Assembly: GCA_963989385.1 (NCBI GenBank) | Contig: OZ022514.1 | Span: forward strand, 28,127,222 to 28,191,221 | DNA: 64,000 nt | Direction of reading: 5' to 3' | DNA from: Ctena decussata | Taxonomy: Eukaryota > Mollusca > Bivalvia > Lucinida > Lucinidae | Part shown: positions 34,321 to 45,086 of the stretch, in pieces | Numbering within the stretch: position 1 is the first letter of the stretch | Layout: each line of letters opens with the position of its first letter | The notes under the pieces: generated by a model | Seen by the model: the letters and a program-made list of their open reading frames with translations, nothing else | The model's database searches: none | Told to the model about the DNA's origin: nothing | Translations under genes and position numbers: made by a program

Positions 34321-34960
34321 TGGGTCCGCACTGTTTGCCTGTGTCCCATTTATGGTCGCTAGGCACGAATGGGTTAATTCGTTTGATTTTATTTTTTTTT
34401 TTCATAGGTTTATTATCGTAGTAAATGCATAATTGCTTGAATCTGCAAAGTTTTCTTTGAATCTGAAAAGATTTCTTTCAGTACATGATAAAAGCAGAGA
34501 TAAGATTGCTATTACAATAGAAATCTGAAATAAGAGCAGAAAAGTTATCATAGCAAAATCAAATAATGCTTTTATCTGATTACATGCATCAAGCCAGTCT
34601 CGTTATAACCTGAGATGTTTTGTGCGAAAACCGGTCTTAAACCACAGCGCATTGGAAATGAACTACCTGTACCGGTATCTCAGATCTGATACACTTTACG
34701 ATCCGTATAAATGTAGCATGGGTGTTACACATGTATTGATTTCATGTTACAAACTGAGGTCCAGGTGCGGTTATTTCGAAAAACAAAATCTTTAATGTTT
34801 ATGGCATCAAAATGTTAAGGTTTCGATGCAATGCATGTGTTGGAAGTTTTATGGTCCTTCCGATAGCATTTCATTTGTTCCTATCTAATGGATAACTGAT
34901 AATGGAGCTGCAGCTGTCCTGAATGCATCTGTCCATAGATACTTCAGTGACCTACACTGT

Positions 34961-35236
34961 ATGCCATGCTCTTCTCGAATTATAAGTGAGATGAGTAGAG
35001 TGAGCGTTCTCGTTCATTTGAAAGACTCCCACAGAACCCCCTGTTTCTACTGGATGAATGCATCTGCCGTGCTTGTATTTGTCATAATATACCTTTTCAT
35101 GCGACATTCAAAACATTATCAGATACCTATTTCTGATACAATAGCAATTCCGGTGTTCCTAACTTACACTAATATTGGTCGAGCTATATTTTTGTCTGTT
35201 ATTGAAAATATGGATCGAAAGATAACAGCATATTAA
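34961..35236 (+). CDS. hypothetical 91-residue ORF in duplicated block (copy 1)
   Basis: Not recognised. The frame is open for 91 codons from MPCSSRIISEMSRV and has a hydrophobic stretch (NASAVLVFVIIYLFM, about residues 28-42) that could cross a membrane. The second copy (46283-46558) differs at three bases, two of them changing residues (L to I, F to V). The reading frame starts close to a duplication junction, and no promoter, splice site or homologous family is seen. It may equally be a chance open frame kept because the copies are young. Confidence 0.15.
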   Translation: MPCSSRIISEMSRVSVLVHLKDSHRTPCFYWMNASAVLVFVIIYLFMRHSKHYQIPISDTIAIPVFLTYTNIGRAIFLSVIENMDRKITAY

Positions 35237-35384
35237 ATCTGCTGGATTTTTCTCATCCAAGTATTTCGAGGAGATTACATATAATATGGATTCATAATTA
35301 AAGAAACGTCTCTGCGAACTATTTGTACAAATACTAGCAATCTTTTGTATGGATGGCAGCATGCTATATTTCGATTTCTAAAAC

Positions 35385-35510
35385 AAATGAAAAAAAAACA
35401 GCCAATCTGGAAAAAAACGAAAAAGAAAATAAATAAATGGGAAAAAATAAATACAAAAAAAAAAAAAAAAACGAAAGAAAAAAAACGAAAAAAAAAAAAA
35501 AAAGAACAGA
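35385..35510. repeat. A-rich low-complexity DNA
   Basis: Runs of A broken by AAATAAATAAATGG, AACGAAAG and AAACG. The matching stretch in copy 2 (46700-46810) is shorter, as expected for slippage. Confidence 0.85.
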
Positions 35511-36085
35511 AATAGTATCATCAAAGAATTTCTCGCCCACTGTCTCCAATCTATAAGTTATAAACAGCTACATATACTGTATAGTTTTCTACTGCCGAAA
35601 CGATTTTTTTTTATTTATATATAATTCTGGGGCCTGATTTCAGTGCCTAAGTTATAACCACTAGCGAGTATATGTACATGTTACTGTATTGTTGATTTTA
35701 ATAAAACCATTTCCTGCCCTATGTATTTGCAGCAGATTTCTGGAAAATTACCATGATGACCTTTAATATTGAGAAAAACATGCTCCGTTGCAACCAGTGT
35801 TAATTCTTTAGCGTCTAGGCAAAAAGTTTTGATCAGGGTCTGACCGTCTTTCCCATTTCACCAGTACTTTTAGACATCTATAGTGAAGCTATGTTGTTCA
35901 AACTTTGGGAAACATCTATAAATTCAGCAACTGGATTAAACGTTCCAATATTTAGCATACGTATGCTGTGTCTGTTAAAACAGGTAAATGTTTATATCTG
36001 AAATCGATCCATCAATTAACGGATAGGGCCATAGGCGATCAAAAATTTCTGTAAACCATGCATTCTCAACCTAAGCAGCACCTTT

Positions 36086-36347
36086 ACCACAGGGTATAAT
36101 TGATTCCGCCAATTTTCGCTTCCTGCAGAGACTGTACATCATATCAGGCTTCCGCCGAGACTGTCCACGAACTCTGACTTCCTGTCGAGACTTCTGTACA
36201 TGATAAATGGCTTCCTGCAGAGACTGTCCGCGTGATTCTGCTTCCTGCCGAGGCTCTCGGCAGGAAGCAGAGTCACGCGGACAGTCTCGGCAGGAAGCCA
36301 TTGGTCGAGGACAGTAGTCTCTGCAGGAAGCAAGAGTTCACGGACAG
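36086..36347. repeat. hairpin cluster of CTTCCTGC(A/C)GAGAC units, copy 1
   Basis: Starts ACCACAGGGTATAATTGATT. It then carries repeated words TTCCTGCAGAGACTGTCCGC, TTCCGCCGAGACTGTCC and TTCCTGCCGAG, followed by the complementary set (CTCGGCAGGAAGCAGAGTCA, CGGACAGTCTCGGCAGGAAG). The main stem is about 36188-36253 with 36257-36330, loop GCT. The element sits exactly between duplication copies 1 and 2. A longer relative is at 40395-40835. Open frames across it are artefacts. Confidence 0.85.
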
Positions 36348-37142
36348 TTTCATCCAGAATTCTTTGGCACTTGATCAGATCCACAAGTACCAGAAAAGGG
36401 TCTTTGGTTGAGCGCTTAGACAGGATATCCTAAATCAACTGGCAGAGGCTGGGTCCGTGTCGACCCTTTTAGGTTAAAAGACGGAATTTTCCTCTGCATA
36501 ACACCTCCAAAAATCAATTTCCATCTTTTCTGATGGATCTAGATATTTGCGGAAAGTTTTGATAGGGAAATCTTTTACTGGTAAGAGAATAACACAAGCC
36601 TGATATTGAAATTTGCGGCCATTCTAGAGGAGAGTGAAAAAAATGATAAAATAAACAAATAAATAAAAACATCTTTCGAATTATCACGGTAGCAATTCGC
36701 GGTAAATAGATTCCACCTGTATCTTTGAATATCGTCTAAAATAACAAAATGTAAATAATTTCATTTGTATACTCATAGTACCGTAAAACATTTATGGGAA
36801 CGTTTAGGTTAGAGAAAACGATGCAGGCTCAGATTAGACCGAACAGTTCCATCTGCATCTTCTTATACGCATAACTGCATCGCAAGAAGAAGAAGACAAA
36901 ATGTTCAATTTTATGGAAAATTTTTCGTAGTACATGTATTTTAGGTGTCTCTTTTTTTAGCTTTCTGCGGTATAATGACGTCGGCTTAATAAAGTGAAAT
37001 ATGTTTGATAAACTGCATTGACAGCTGCGCTTTCTGTAAGCGTAATTCACCGTGTCATGTCAGAAAGTCTTACCGCGATAAAAATCTGCAAAATGCATTA
37101 TCTACGTATTTCTTTGCATAATGCCAGTCGTTTCGATATACC

Positions 37143-37494
37143 TGAGCTGAAACACAAGAAAACCAACAAAGTGGCATGTACGCCAAGCAAAGACTCAGAT
37201 CAACCGGGGTACCCGCCCAGTCTGATCAGAGTCTTCGCTGTGCGCTTAAAGGGTTGCCCAGGGTCTAAGCTAGCAGCTAGCTACATGCGGACCTGCGAAA
37301 CTCAGATCAGCCAGGGCACCCGTCAAGTCTGATCAGAGTCTTTGCTGTGCGCTTAAAGGGTACCCAAGGGTCTAAGCTAGCAGCCAGCTCCATGCGGACA
37401 GAGAAAACGGATCAGACTGGGCGGATGCCCAGGCTGATCTGAGATTTCGCTGGTCGCACATGCCACTTTGTTGGTTTTCTCGTGTTGCGGCCCT
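37143..37494. mobile_element. MITE-1, expanded copy
   Basis: Counterpart of 32259-32529. Starts TGAGCTGAAACACAAGAAAA, ends CGTGTTGCGGCCC. A ~105-bp internal segment with TCAGATCA, CAGTCTGATCAGAGTCTT and GTGCGCTTAAAGGGT is present twice, making it ~350 bp. The difference from its partner shows that the expansion is recent. Confidence 0.87.
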
Positions 37495-37654
37495 TTTGTT
37501 TTTGTATACGTCAAACGCATTTAAGATCGAGAAAAGATATACAGGTATAACAAATGATAGGATTTTTCTTCAAGTAACAACAAATAAGCTAACAAAAGAG
37601 AAACGCGTTTTTCGATCATGGTGTCTGACACTGTAAAAATTGAATCTTAGGTTT

Positions 37655-37686
37655 GCCCCCCCCACCCCCCCCCACCCCCCCTCCCC
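37655..37686. repeat. C-rich tract
   Basis: CCCCCCC-A-CCCCCCCCC-A-CCCCCCC-T-CCCCC; in copy 1 the place is just GTCCCCCCTG (near 32695), so it is a slippage expansion. Confidence 0.9.
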
Positions 37687-37997
37687 CTGATATTTTTTAA
37701 TGTATATGTGATGCATTTAAATATTATTACATTATCAAGCTCATGCATGCAGCCCCAGGTTCACGATCAAGGAAAGCCAGTTTACGCAGGGCTGCATAAT
37801 GCACTGGTGCTACTCAAATGTAATCGAATTTAATTCAACTCTACATTGACCCTTTACATCTAACATTTAAGCATGACCAAAATTCACATGTCATTGTCGT
37901 AAATGAACTTGGCTTCCAGCTTGTCTTTATGTTTTCAAGCGAAAACACATTTGAACATTTATGACTTCCTGTTTACTTCCCTGAACGATGCGAAGGC

Positions 37998-38060
37998 GTC
38001 CTAGTGAATGGGTAATAGTAGGGCAGGGGTCTATTATGCTTGCAGTAGGTGCGGGTGGGT
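37998..38060 (+). mobile_element. SINE-3 remnant with internal deletion
   Basis: TAGTAGGGCAGGGGTCTATT through GGTGCGGGTGGG, then directly into TTCTCAAAAG. Copy 1 (33004-33221) keeps the full 3' part, so this is a deletion, not an older insertion state. Confidence 0.75.
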
Positions 38061-38284
38061 TCTCAAAAGAAAAGAGTGTTCTCTCCTTGCTAAAAGGAAA
38101 TAATTTATCCAAGGGGAAATTATTTCGTTAAGGAGTTAACCTGATATGGTACCCTTTATCATTGATAACATTATACTGTAACAAGTCTATGTATTGAGAC
38201 AGACGGGTCTGTGCAAACGATGCAGAACCAGACCCGTCATAGTCTGATCAGGCCCTACACCAAGGGCGTAGCTACGTATACGGC

Positions 38285-38355
38285 AAATAGGCAAGTGCGT
38301 ATTGAAATTTTGTCAAAATTGACAAAATTTCAAAACGCACCTGCATATTTGCATG
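38285..38355. repeat. palindrome of the AAATTTTGTCAA family, copy 2
   Basis: Same sequence as 33463-33532. Confidence 0.8.
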
Positions 38356-39587
38356 CTGAAAATTTATAAATTAGACAATATTTCAATACCAATTACCAAA
38401 GTCGCTGAAATACTAACTTTCCCTTAAAGAAGTAGAGAATAAAACATGGTTGTGCGTATTATGAAATTGTCCCTAGTTACGCCCCTAGTTACACTACTTG
38501 ACATTGCATCTGCATCTTCTGGGCACACTACTCCTATCTCAATGGGATCAACTCTTTAAGAGACGGGTATGCTTCAAGATAAGGCTCCATTTCGGAAAGC
38601 CTTTATCTTCCAGAGCAGCAAACAGAAAGTCACAGAAGAGTTGTCTTTTATTGTGAAAATGGCGGATAAAACAGAAAAATATACCCATATACCGTTATAG
38701 CATAAGATTTGTTTAATCTATTCCTTCTACCCTGATGAAATGGATGAGTCCATTCAGCATTTTAGGGGTGTCTGGTAAATTTTCACTTTTGATTCTGTTA
38801 CAGAAATGCTTGAAAATTAAGCAATCGGTGGAGACCCTGATCAGACGCCGCGTCACGCGGCGTCTGATCTGGGTCCGCACTGTTTGCCTGTGTGCCATTT
38901 ATGGTCGCTAGGCACGGATGGGTTAGTTCCGTTTGATTTTATTTATTTTTTTTTCATAGGTTTATTATCGTAGTAAAAGCATAATTGCTTGAATCTGCAA
39001 AGTTTTCTTTGAATCTGGAAAGATTTCTTTCAGTACATAATAAAATCAGAGATAAGATTGCTATTACAATAGAAGTCTGAAATAAGAGCAGAAAAGTTAT
39101 CATACCAAAATCAAATAATGCTTTTATCTGATTACATGCATCAAGCCAGTCTCGTTACAGTATAACCTGAGCTGGTTTGTATGAAAACCGGTCTTATAGC
39201 ATAGCGCATTGGAAATGGACTACCGGTATCTCACATCTGATACACTTTACGATCCGTATAAATGTAGCATGGGTGTTACACATGTGTTGATTTCATGTTA
39301 CAAACTGAGGTCCAGGTGCGGTTATTTCGAAAAAAATCTTTAATGTTTATGGCATCAAAATGTTAAGGTTTCGATGCAATGCATGTGTTGGAAGTTTTAT
39401 GGTCCTTCCGCTAGCAGTTCATTTATTCCAGTCTAATGGATAACTAATGATGGAGCTGCAGCTGCCCTGAATGCATCTGTCCTGAATCCATGAATACTTT
39501 AGTGACCCAGTTTGTATAAAACAAATATAAGAGGTCAGACTTTGTCCTTTTGGTAGTTAGATATCGCCGCGACACGAAAAAGGATCT

Positions 39588-39811
39588 ATCATATGACGTC
39601 GCATCTGAGAGTGTAATAAAGCCATGCATTAAAAACGATAAACAACTAGTGGATAAGATATGCAAATTACGCCGTAACGTTATTCGTTGATCTCCATAAA
39701 AACGTCGCGTTTTCTAGTGGCGAAATCCTGACGTTTAAGTGCAAAATTTGCTAATAAAATGCGATTTTAGTGTCATGATAAATAGAATCTTACAGATTTT
39801 ACACTGGCGCT
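39588..39811 (+). mobile_element. MITE-2, 5' part
   Basis: ATCATATGACGTCGCATCTG through TGCTAATAAAATGCGATTTT and AATAGAATCTTACAG. The palindromic 3' part is missing; sequence from CACTGGCGCTCACGTATTTG onward is the CpG-rich piece. Confidence 0.75.
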
Positions 39812-39985
39812 CACGTATTTGTACACCAAAAACGCGTTCGTACCGCGTTGCATGCGCGTGCTGCGTGCGTATCACCTAGAACCGCGCATCTGACGCGTCT
39901 AGACGCGTCCCGACGCGGGAGACGCAAACGATAATAACATGAATATTCATGACTTGTTCAATACGCGTACAACCGCAGATTGTAC
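39812..39985. mobile_element. CpG-rich ACGCG element, copy 1
   Basis: Begins CACTGGCGCTCACGTATTTG and is rich in ACGCG/CGCGT (AACGCGTTCG, GACGCGTCTAGACGCGTCCC). The same end, in the other orientation, is at 45729-45756 (CAAATACGTGAGCGCCAGTG). Both copies lie against MITE-2 sequence, which suggests one composite element or repeated insertion in the same target. Confidence 0.55.
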
Positions 39986-40394
39986 GTTGGCCTAATTAAA
40001 ATAGTTTTAAGATAGCTTAAAACGATATAAATTACTAAGTTAATTAAATATTGTCTCGATCTCTATACCGGGAATCTGACCGAATTGATGCGCAGAAGAC
40101 GGGAACCATAAAGTGGTCCCACATTATCTGGGTCAATTTTTACATAACAACTCGTAACGTCTCGATTTCTGAATTCAATGGGACTCATTAACTATTTAGA
40201 CTAACTCTATAATAGAATTTCTAGGCTTAGAAACTAAACATAACTTCTATTTTTCTTAACTTCTAAGTCCAGAAAAAATAATAATGAAAAAAAAGTCACA
40301 ACTTATCTGGGCCAGAACACACACGGTAACCCTCGCTAAGAATTAAACTGACCAGTGAAATTTGGACCCAGACTATTATATTGAGTTAAACAAT
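39986..40394. other. unassigned DNA
   Basis: No gene or repeat recognised. Confidence 0.4.
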
Positions 40395-40835
40395 ACCACA
40401 GGGTATAATCGATTCCTCTAATTTTCGCTTCCTGCAGAGACTGTACATCATATTTGGCTTCCGCCGAGACTGTCCGCGAGTTCTTGTTTCCTGCCGAGAC
40501 TTCTGTACATGATAATTGGGTTCCTGCCGAGACTGTCCGCGTGACTTTGCTTCCTGCCGAGAGGCTCGACAGGAAGCAGAGTCATGCGGACAGTCTCGGC
40601 AGGAAGCCAATTATCATGTACAGAAGTCTCTGCAGGAAGCAAGAACTCGCGGACAGTCTCGGCGGACTTCACATCATATTTGGCTTCCGCCGAGACTGTC
40701 CGCGAGCTCTTGCTTCCTGCAGAGACTTCTGTCCTCGAAAATTGGCTTCCTACCGAGACTGTCCACGTGACTCTGCTTCCTTCCGAGATCCTCGGAAGGA
40801 AGCAGAATCACTCGGACAGTCTCTGCAGGAAGGTT
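40395..40835. repeat. hairpin cluster of CTTCCTGC(A/C)GAGAC units, copy 2 (double)
   Basis: Starts ACCACAGGGTATAATCGATT, like 36086. Two successive hairpins: the first about 40487-40665 with centre GAGAGGCTCGACAGG, the second about 40688-40830 with centre CCGAGATCCTCGGAAGG. Units TTCCTGC(A/C)GAGACTGTCCGCG occur on both strands. CTTCACATCATATTTGGC at about 40667 repeats the start of the first hairpin (40446), so the second hairpin looks like a tandem duplicate of the first. Frames up to 174 codons on both strands are repeat artefacts. Confidence 0.87.
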
Positions 40836-40956
40836 GGTGGTATTCTTCATGTACTCCAGTTTTCTCCACAACCAAGGCCACAAATAAGCAATTACCCTTG
40901 CCTTTGAGACAATGTAAAAACATTCGCATGCCTGAATTTTCTATATCTTCAATAAT

Positions 40957-41325
40957 CCTGTTTAGACTAGAGTTTTAATCTGAATCGAATCAGAATTTGC
41001 TTTGAATTAACTGTTTAGACTAGCAAATCTTATTCGAATTAAAAACTAATTCGGAGTAATTAAACTAATCCTACAGAGTACCTTGGATCGAATCCGAATT
41101 AACTTTTACTTCGGATTAAAAGTCCTGTCTAAACAGCAAACCGAAGCAAAGCCGCATTAAAATTTATTTTTGAACTGAACTTGGGCATGTTTAGGTCATG
41201 TTAACATTTGAGCAGGCTGCATTTACTTTACTGCAAAGTAACTTGCACCCAATCAAAAACATTATTTTACTACGAAGTAACTTGCATTAAATTGGAAATG
41301 GTATAGTCTGAACAGACAAGTGGGT
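40957..41325. mobile_element. possible degenerate MITE with CTGTTTAGACTA ends
   Basis: Left CCTGTTTAGACTAG (40958), right complement CTGTTCAGACTA (about 41309-41320). The interior is rich in AATTCGGATT/AATCCGAATT words, and CTGTTTAGAC also occurs inside. Weak; boundaries uncertain. Confidence 0.35.
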
Positions 41326-41545
41326 TCTCTTCGGATTACCTTATTGCAGAGCAATCTGTGCCGAACGGAAACAGATATCCTCTACACAGAGTAAAAGTAA
41401 ACAAAATAAAGTTTAAGAATATTTCATTTGTAGCATGTAGTTTTGGCTGAAGGCAGAATAGTAACGTACATTCCAAGATAAACCTCGATTTCCAGAAAGC
41501 AATTTAATGCTGCAAAAAAATTTCAGCATATGGGGCCAGAGATGA

Positions 41546-42269
41546 ATGATCATCAAGGTGACTGAAAACCGAGAACCCCGGCAAGAAAAAACACCTGACT
41601 CTCTACAAGAAGAACTTGGTTTTCTAACCGAAGTTAGACCCAAGCTGCAACAAGCCCCCCTGTCCTGGCTAGGTCCAAGGCAGTTCTATGGAGAAAAAAA
41701 GGGGGAGGAGGAGGAGGGAACAAGGAGCAAATTCTTGGATGGAATGCAACTTCTTTGGTGGGGAGGGGGGCGGGTGCAAAAGACTGCCCAGATTCATGTG
41801 TTAGTGGGGTTGCACCGAAGTGGACCTGTGCTGGGTCCCAGGCAGGTCTCAGAAAAAGGGAGAAGCAAAATCTTTGGTGGGGAGCAAAAACTTCCAGAAA
41901 CATTAAGTAGCAATGGGATAGAACCCAAATGGACTTGTGCACAGATCCACAAAAATCACTTCCCATGCACACAGCCCTCGCGACCCACTGTGGGTTGGCT
42001 TTAGCAATACAATTCAGGGCTTCTGGAAACGCATGGCATGAGAGGCACACTTTAAGCCATAATGCATCTTCCCCGAACTGCAGGCCTCCATCAGACTTCA
42101 CTTTGCTAGTTCTGGCGGAACAAGCCCCCTGTCCTGGCTGGGCCCAGGGCAGGTCTAGGGGGGAAATGGGGAGCAAATTCTTAGGTGGGGAGCTAATTCC
42201 CTTATTAACTAATGCAATGAGCAGTGGGGGATAAGAGATTGAGGGTGATCTGGAATGCAGTTGTCTCAT
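41546..42269. repeat. G-rich degenerate repeats without a credible gene
   Basis: Open on both strands for long stretches (minus 41634-42269, 211 codons; plus 41546-42004, 152 codons), but the DNA is built from repeated words (CCCCTGTCCTGGCT at 41658 and 42129; GGAGCAAATTCTT at 41722 and 42172; TTGGTGGGGAG at 41755 and 41874). The translations are proline-rich and show no domain. It could be the distal 3' region of the LINE at 43734-45009. Confidence 0.45.
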
Positions 42270-42420
42270 GTTTTTGTGGCCCTCATGAGTAATTGAGACT
42301 GCCTGGGTTACATCATGAATTGCGACCGTTAGTCTCAGAGAAGACCGTAGCTTAAATCTGTCGGGAGGGAGGTAGGTGGGGTAAAAATTCCTTTTGGGAC
42401 CTAGGACTGTAGCATTTGTT

Positions 42421-43490
42421 CTAAACCTTATCTTGGTTTAGTTGGTTCCAAAATATGTTGCATATTTAAAGTTTTAGGGTCCTGTATTTTCATGAGAGTT
42501 TTTTTAGTGTTCTAATATTTTGGGAAATGGAGAATATTATTAGTCAACAACAGGACTGTAGCTAATTTCTTATTGTGGATTGTTGGGAGGAGAGAGCAGT
42601 TTCTTTCAGCTGTATCTAGGGAGCAAATGTGATGAACCTTATAATGGTTCAGTTGGTTTCCAGGTAACTAAGCCTGGGTATGAGATAAAGGTGGTTGAAT
42701 ACACATTATTTTTTGGAGGGGAAATGGAGAATATTATTAATAGACACGGGGACAGTAGCTTATTTCTTATTGCGGGTTGTTCAAAAAGGACGGCGGTTTC
42801 TTTTGGCTGTTTCTAGGGAGCAAATGAGTTGAACCTTATAATGGTTTATTTAGTTTCCAGGTAACTAAGCCTGGGTATGAGATTAAGGAGGTTGGATACA
42901 CATTATTTTTGGAGGGGAAATGGAGAATATTATTAATAGACACGGGGACAGTAGCTTATTTCTTATTGCGGGTTGTTCAAAAAGGACGGCGGTTTCTTTT
43001 GGCTGTTTCTAGGGAGCAAATGAGTTGAACCTTATAATGGTTTATTTAGTTTCCATGTAACTAAGCCTGGGTATGAGATTAAGGAGGTTGGATACACATT
43101 ATTTTTTGGAGGGGAATGGAGAATATCATTAATAGACACGGGGACAGTAGCTTATTTCTTATTGCGGGTTGTTCAAAAAGGACGGCGGTTTCTTTTGGCT
43201 GTTTCTAGGGAGCAACTGAGTTGAACCTTATAATGGTTTATTTAGTTTCCAGGTACTAACTAAGTCTGGGTGTGAGATTAAGGAGGTTGGATACACATTA
43301 ATTTGGGGGTGGGGAAGAAATGGAGAGTATTATTAATGGACCAGAGGACTATAGCTTATTTCTTATTGCAGATTGACGGGAAAAGAGGGCAGTTCTAGGG
43401 AGCAAATGTGCTGAACCTTATTATGGTTTATTTAGTTTCCAGGTAACTTAGCCTGGGTGTGAGGTTAAGGAGGTTGGATACACATTAATT
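42421..43490. repeat. tandem array, ~196-bp unit, about five copies
   Basis: Unit markers GAACCTTATAATGGTT (or variants) at about 42424, 42636, 42831, 43028, 43223 and 43414, and TCAAAAAGGACGGCGG at 42781, 42977 and 43172 (spacing 196, 195). The middle units are nearly identical and the outer ones diverged, the usual picture for a tandem array exchanged by unequal crossing-over. It begins about 245 bp beyond the LINE stop codon on the minus strand, so it may be a repetitive 3' UTR of that LINE. The 78-codon frame at 42580-42816 is an artefact. Confidence 0.88.
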
Positions 43491-43733
43491 TTAGCCTTTA
43501 CTGTCAATAGACAAAAGTTATTTATACGACCGTAGGGAAAGTCAGATTGTAGTCGTACAGATGGGTTCTGGGGCTTTTACTGGGTAATGGGAGTTTTTGT
43601 AATGAGCATTGCACTTAGTAGGGTATTAATCTGGATCCAGGGATTTTGGGAAATGGGTTTGGTAGGTTGTTAGCAACAGGGGCTCGAATTAGAGAAAATT
43701 AGGGGGATTTTTCCCTATTGTATTGGAATCTAT

Positions 43734-45009
43734 CTATATCCTGGCAATGATATTGGTTTTGTCTAGGTATTCAAAGACTGCCTTCTGTATTGTATTTGCA
43801 TCTTTCGTTGGGGGAGACAGGAGCAGCCTCAGGTCTATTGTGTGATAGCCTAACTTGAATATGGTGGATTCTATGGTCTCGCCTTTAATTGTTATGGGGC
43901 CACACAGTCAAAGAAGATATGGTTGAGGTCTTCTGCATCATTGCAGTGGGGGCATAGGGCGGACTGGTTACTGTAGTGAAGGCAGCCCTGCCCGCAGTGT
44001 CCTAGCCTTAGTCCGGAATAGGCTATGTCGAAACGTCTATTGAGACTATATACGTCACATTGAAGTTTAACCTTTGGTTTGACAAAATGGAAGGTGTGGC
44101 CCTTGTTGCTATTGGTGCATTGGGATTGCCATTTTTCGGTTTATTTATTAGGGGATAAACGTCCAGTTTTGAGGGTTTGGTATGGTTGTACGAGCCGGTG
44201 GTCAATAATTGACAACTGCCTTTCTTGAATCAGCGGAAGGAGAAACGAAGTATGTGGCCCAACTGGGTCCTCGAACCCAAGACCTCTGGCATTAGTCAGG
44301 TGCCCTATCGATTGCGCTACGCAGCTCGGCACCTTCAGCTGTAGGAGTTTAATTCCACATTCAACTTCTAAAGCATTAATAGGGGCAGAGTGGTATGCCC
44401 TCGTAGCAATACAGAGTGCTAAGTTGTTTTGGATGAGGTCTTGAGCTTTGAGAGTAGATGTTTGGGTGCCGAGTTAGAAGCTTGGGCACCATAATCGACT
44501 TTTACTGAGGATTAGGGCCTTATATAATGTCAATAGGATTTTTTTATCTGCTTCATAAGAGGTGCCTGAAACCATCCTCATGAGGTTTAGGTCTTTATTA
44601 CATTTTTCAATCAGATTTTTAATATGCTGACCCCATGTGTTAGTTTGCTATCTAGGATCATGCCCAGAAAGGTGATATGGTCACTAAATTCTATTTCTGT
44701 CCCTAAAAGGGAGAGTTTTTAAAATGATTCAATATTAAGTCTTTTTTTAAGGGAAAATTATAACCTTTGTCTTAATAGTGGGTATTTTGAAGCCCCAGAG
44801 CGTGGACCATATCTCGATTGTCTGGAGGGCTGACTGGAGTTTTACGAGAGCATGTTTGGGAGAGGAGTGGTAGGTCCAGATAGCACTATCATCTTCAAAC
44901 TGAGAAAGAGAGAGGTTTGCCCCCTCCCCCCCAGGGCATCATCAAGGGTATTTATTATTACAATGAATAGGATAGGGCTGAGGACACTGCCCTGGAGACA
45001 GCCGTTTCC
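43734..45009 (-). pseudogene. non-LTR retrotransposon (LINE) reverse transcriptase, 3' part, degenerate
   Basis: On the minus strand the translation starts in a reverse-transcriptase block, CLQGSVLSPILF (near 45000). It continues with a catalytic-box motif QFEDDSAIW (normally FADD), a TFLGMILDSKLT stretch, a thumb-like region (NLMRMVSGTSYEADKKILLT, ALCIATRAYHSAPINALEVE) and a C-terminal cysteine/histidine motif (LRLGHCGQGCLHYS, CPHCNDAEDLNHIFFDC). The final stop is at 43734-43736. This order is that of jockey/CR1-type LINE ORF2; the N-terminal endonuclease and first half of RT are absent. Frameshifts: in a G-run near 44927, near 44715, and several others; a stop after CVAP; a truncated SINE-1 (44211-44330) interrupts it. 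It cannot encode a working enzyme. Clade assignment is tentative. Confidence 0.85.
44211..44330 (-). mobile_element. SINE-1, truncated, inside the LINE
   Basis: Plus strand GACAACTGCCTTTCTTGAAT, GCGGAAGGAGAAACGAAGTA, GCGCTACGCAGCTCGGC. The tRNA-like head and first part of the body are kept and the 3' half is lost. No clear target-site duplication, as expected if the 3' end was deleted later. Confidence 0.8.
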
Positions 45010-45086
45010 AAGTCATGTTGATCAGAGCAGTGACCTACCACTCCTCTCCCAAGCATGCTCTCGTAAAACTCCAATCAGCCCTCCAG
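44822..45086. repeat. 55-bp inverted duplication at the broken LINE end
   Basis: 44822-44876 (CTGGAGGGCTGACTGGAGTT onward) reappears inverted at 45032-45086 with about two mismatches. The second copy lies just outside the point where recognisable RT sequence stops, so the LINE 5' break coincides with a local inversion/duplication. Confidence 0.88.

Larger units (their letters stand above)
29409..36085. repeat. segmental duplication, copy 1
   Basis: Collinear with 36348-39512 (from TTTCATCCAG; shared words GATCCACAAGTACCAGAAAA, GCGCTTAGACAGGATATCCT) and then with 46274-51505 (from TACACTGTATGCCATGCTCT). Copy 1 has four insertions that copy 2 lacks: 29515-30030, 30262-30485, 30938-32212 and 33916-34185. 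It lacks the 4116-bp element of 46917-51032 and the 6.7 kb at 39513-46273. Copy 2 has a deletion in the SINE-3 around 33085-33230. Nucleotide identity is high by eye (3 differences in 276 bp over 34961-35236). Real duplication or uncollapsed haplotypes are both possible. Confidence 0.9.
36348..39512. repeat. segmental duplication, copy 2 (first part)
   Basis: Matches copy 1 from 29409 to about 34956, minus the four insertions listed there. It ends near TTAGTGACCC (39512); copy 1 continues at this point into the part found again at 46274. Confidence 0.9.

Noticed and set aside
34961..35236. Purifying selection on the duplicated 91-codon ORF
   Set aside because: Only three differences between copies, two of them replacing residues; no signal of selection can be drawn.
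40454..40978. 174-codon and related ORFs over the hairpin cluster
   Set aside because: Both strands give the same kind of peptide because the DNA is palindromic and repetitive.
41634..42269. 211-codon minus-strand ORF
   Set aside because: Overlaps a 152-codon ORF on the other strand, is made of repeated G-rich words, and has no domain.
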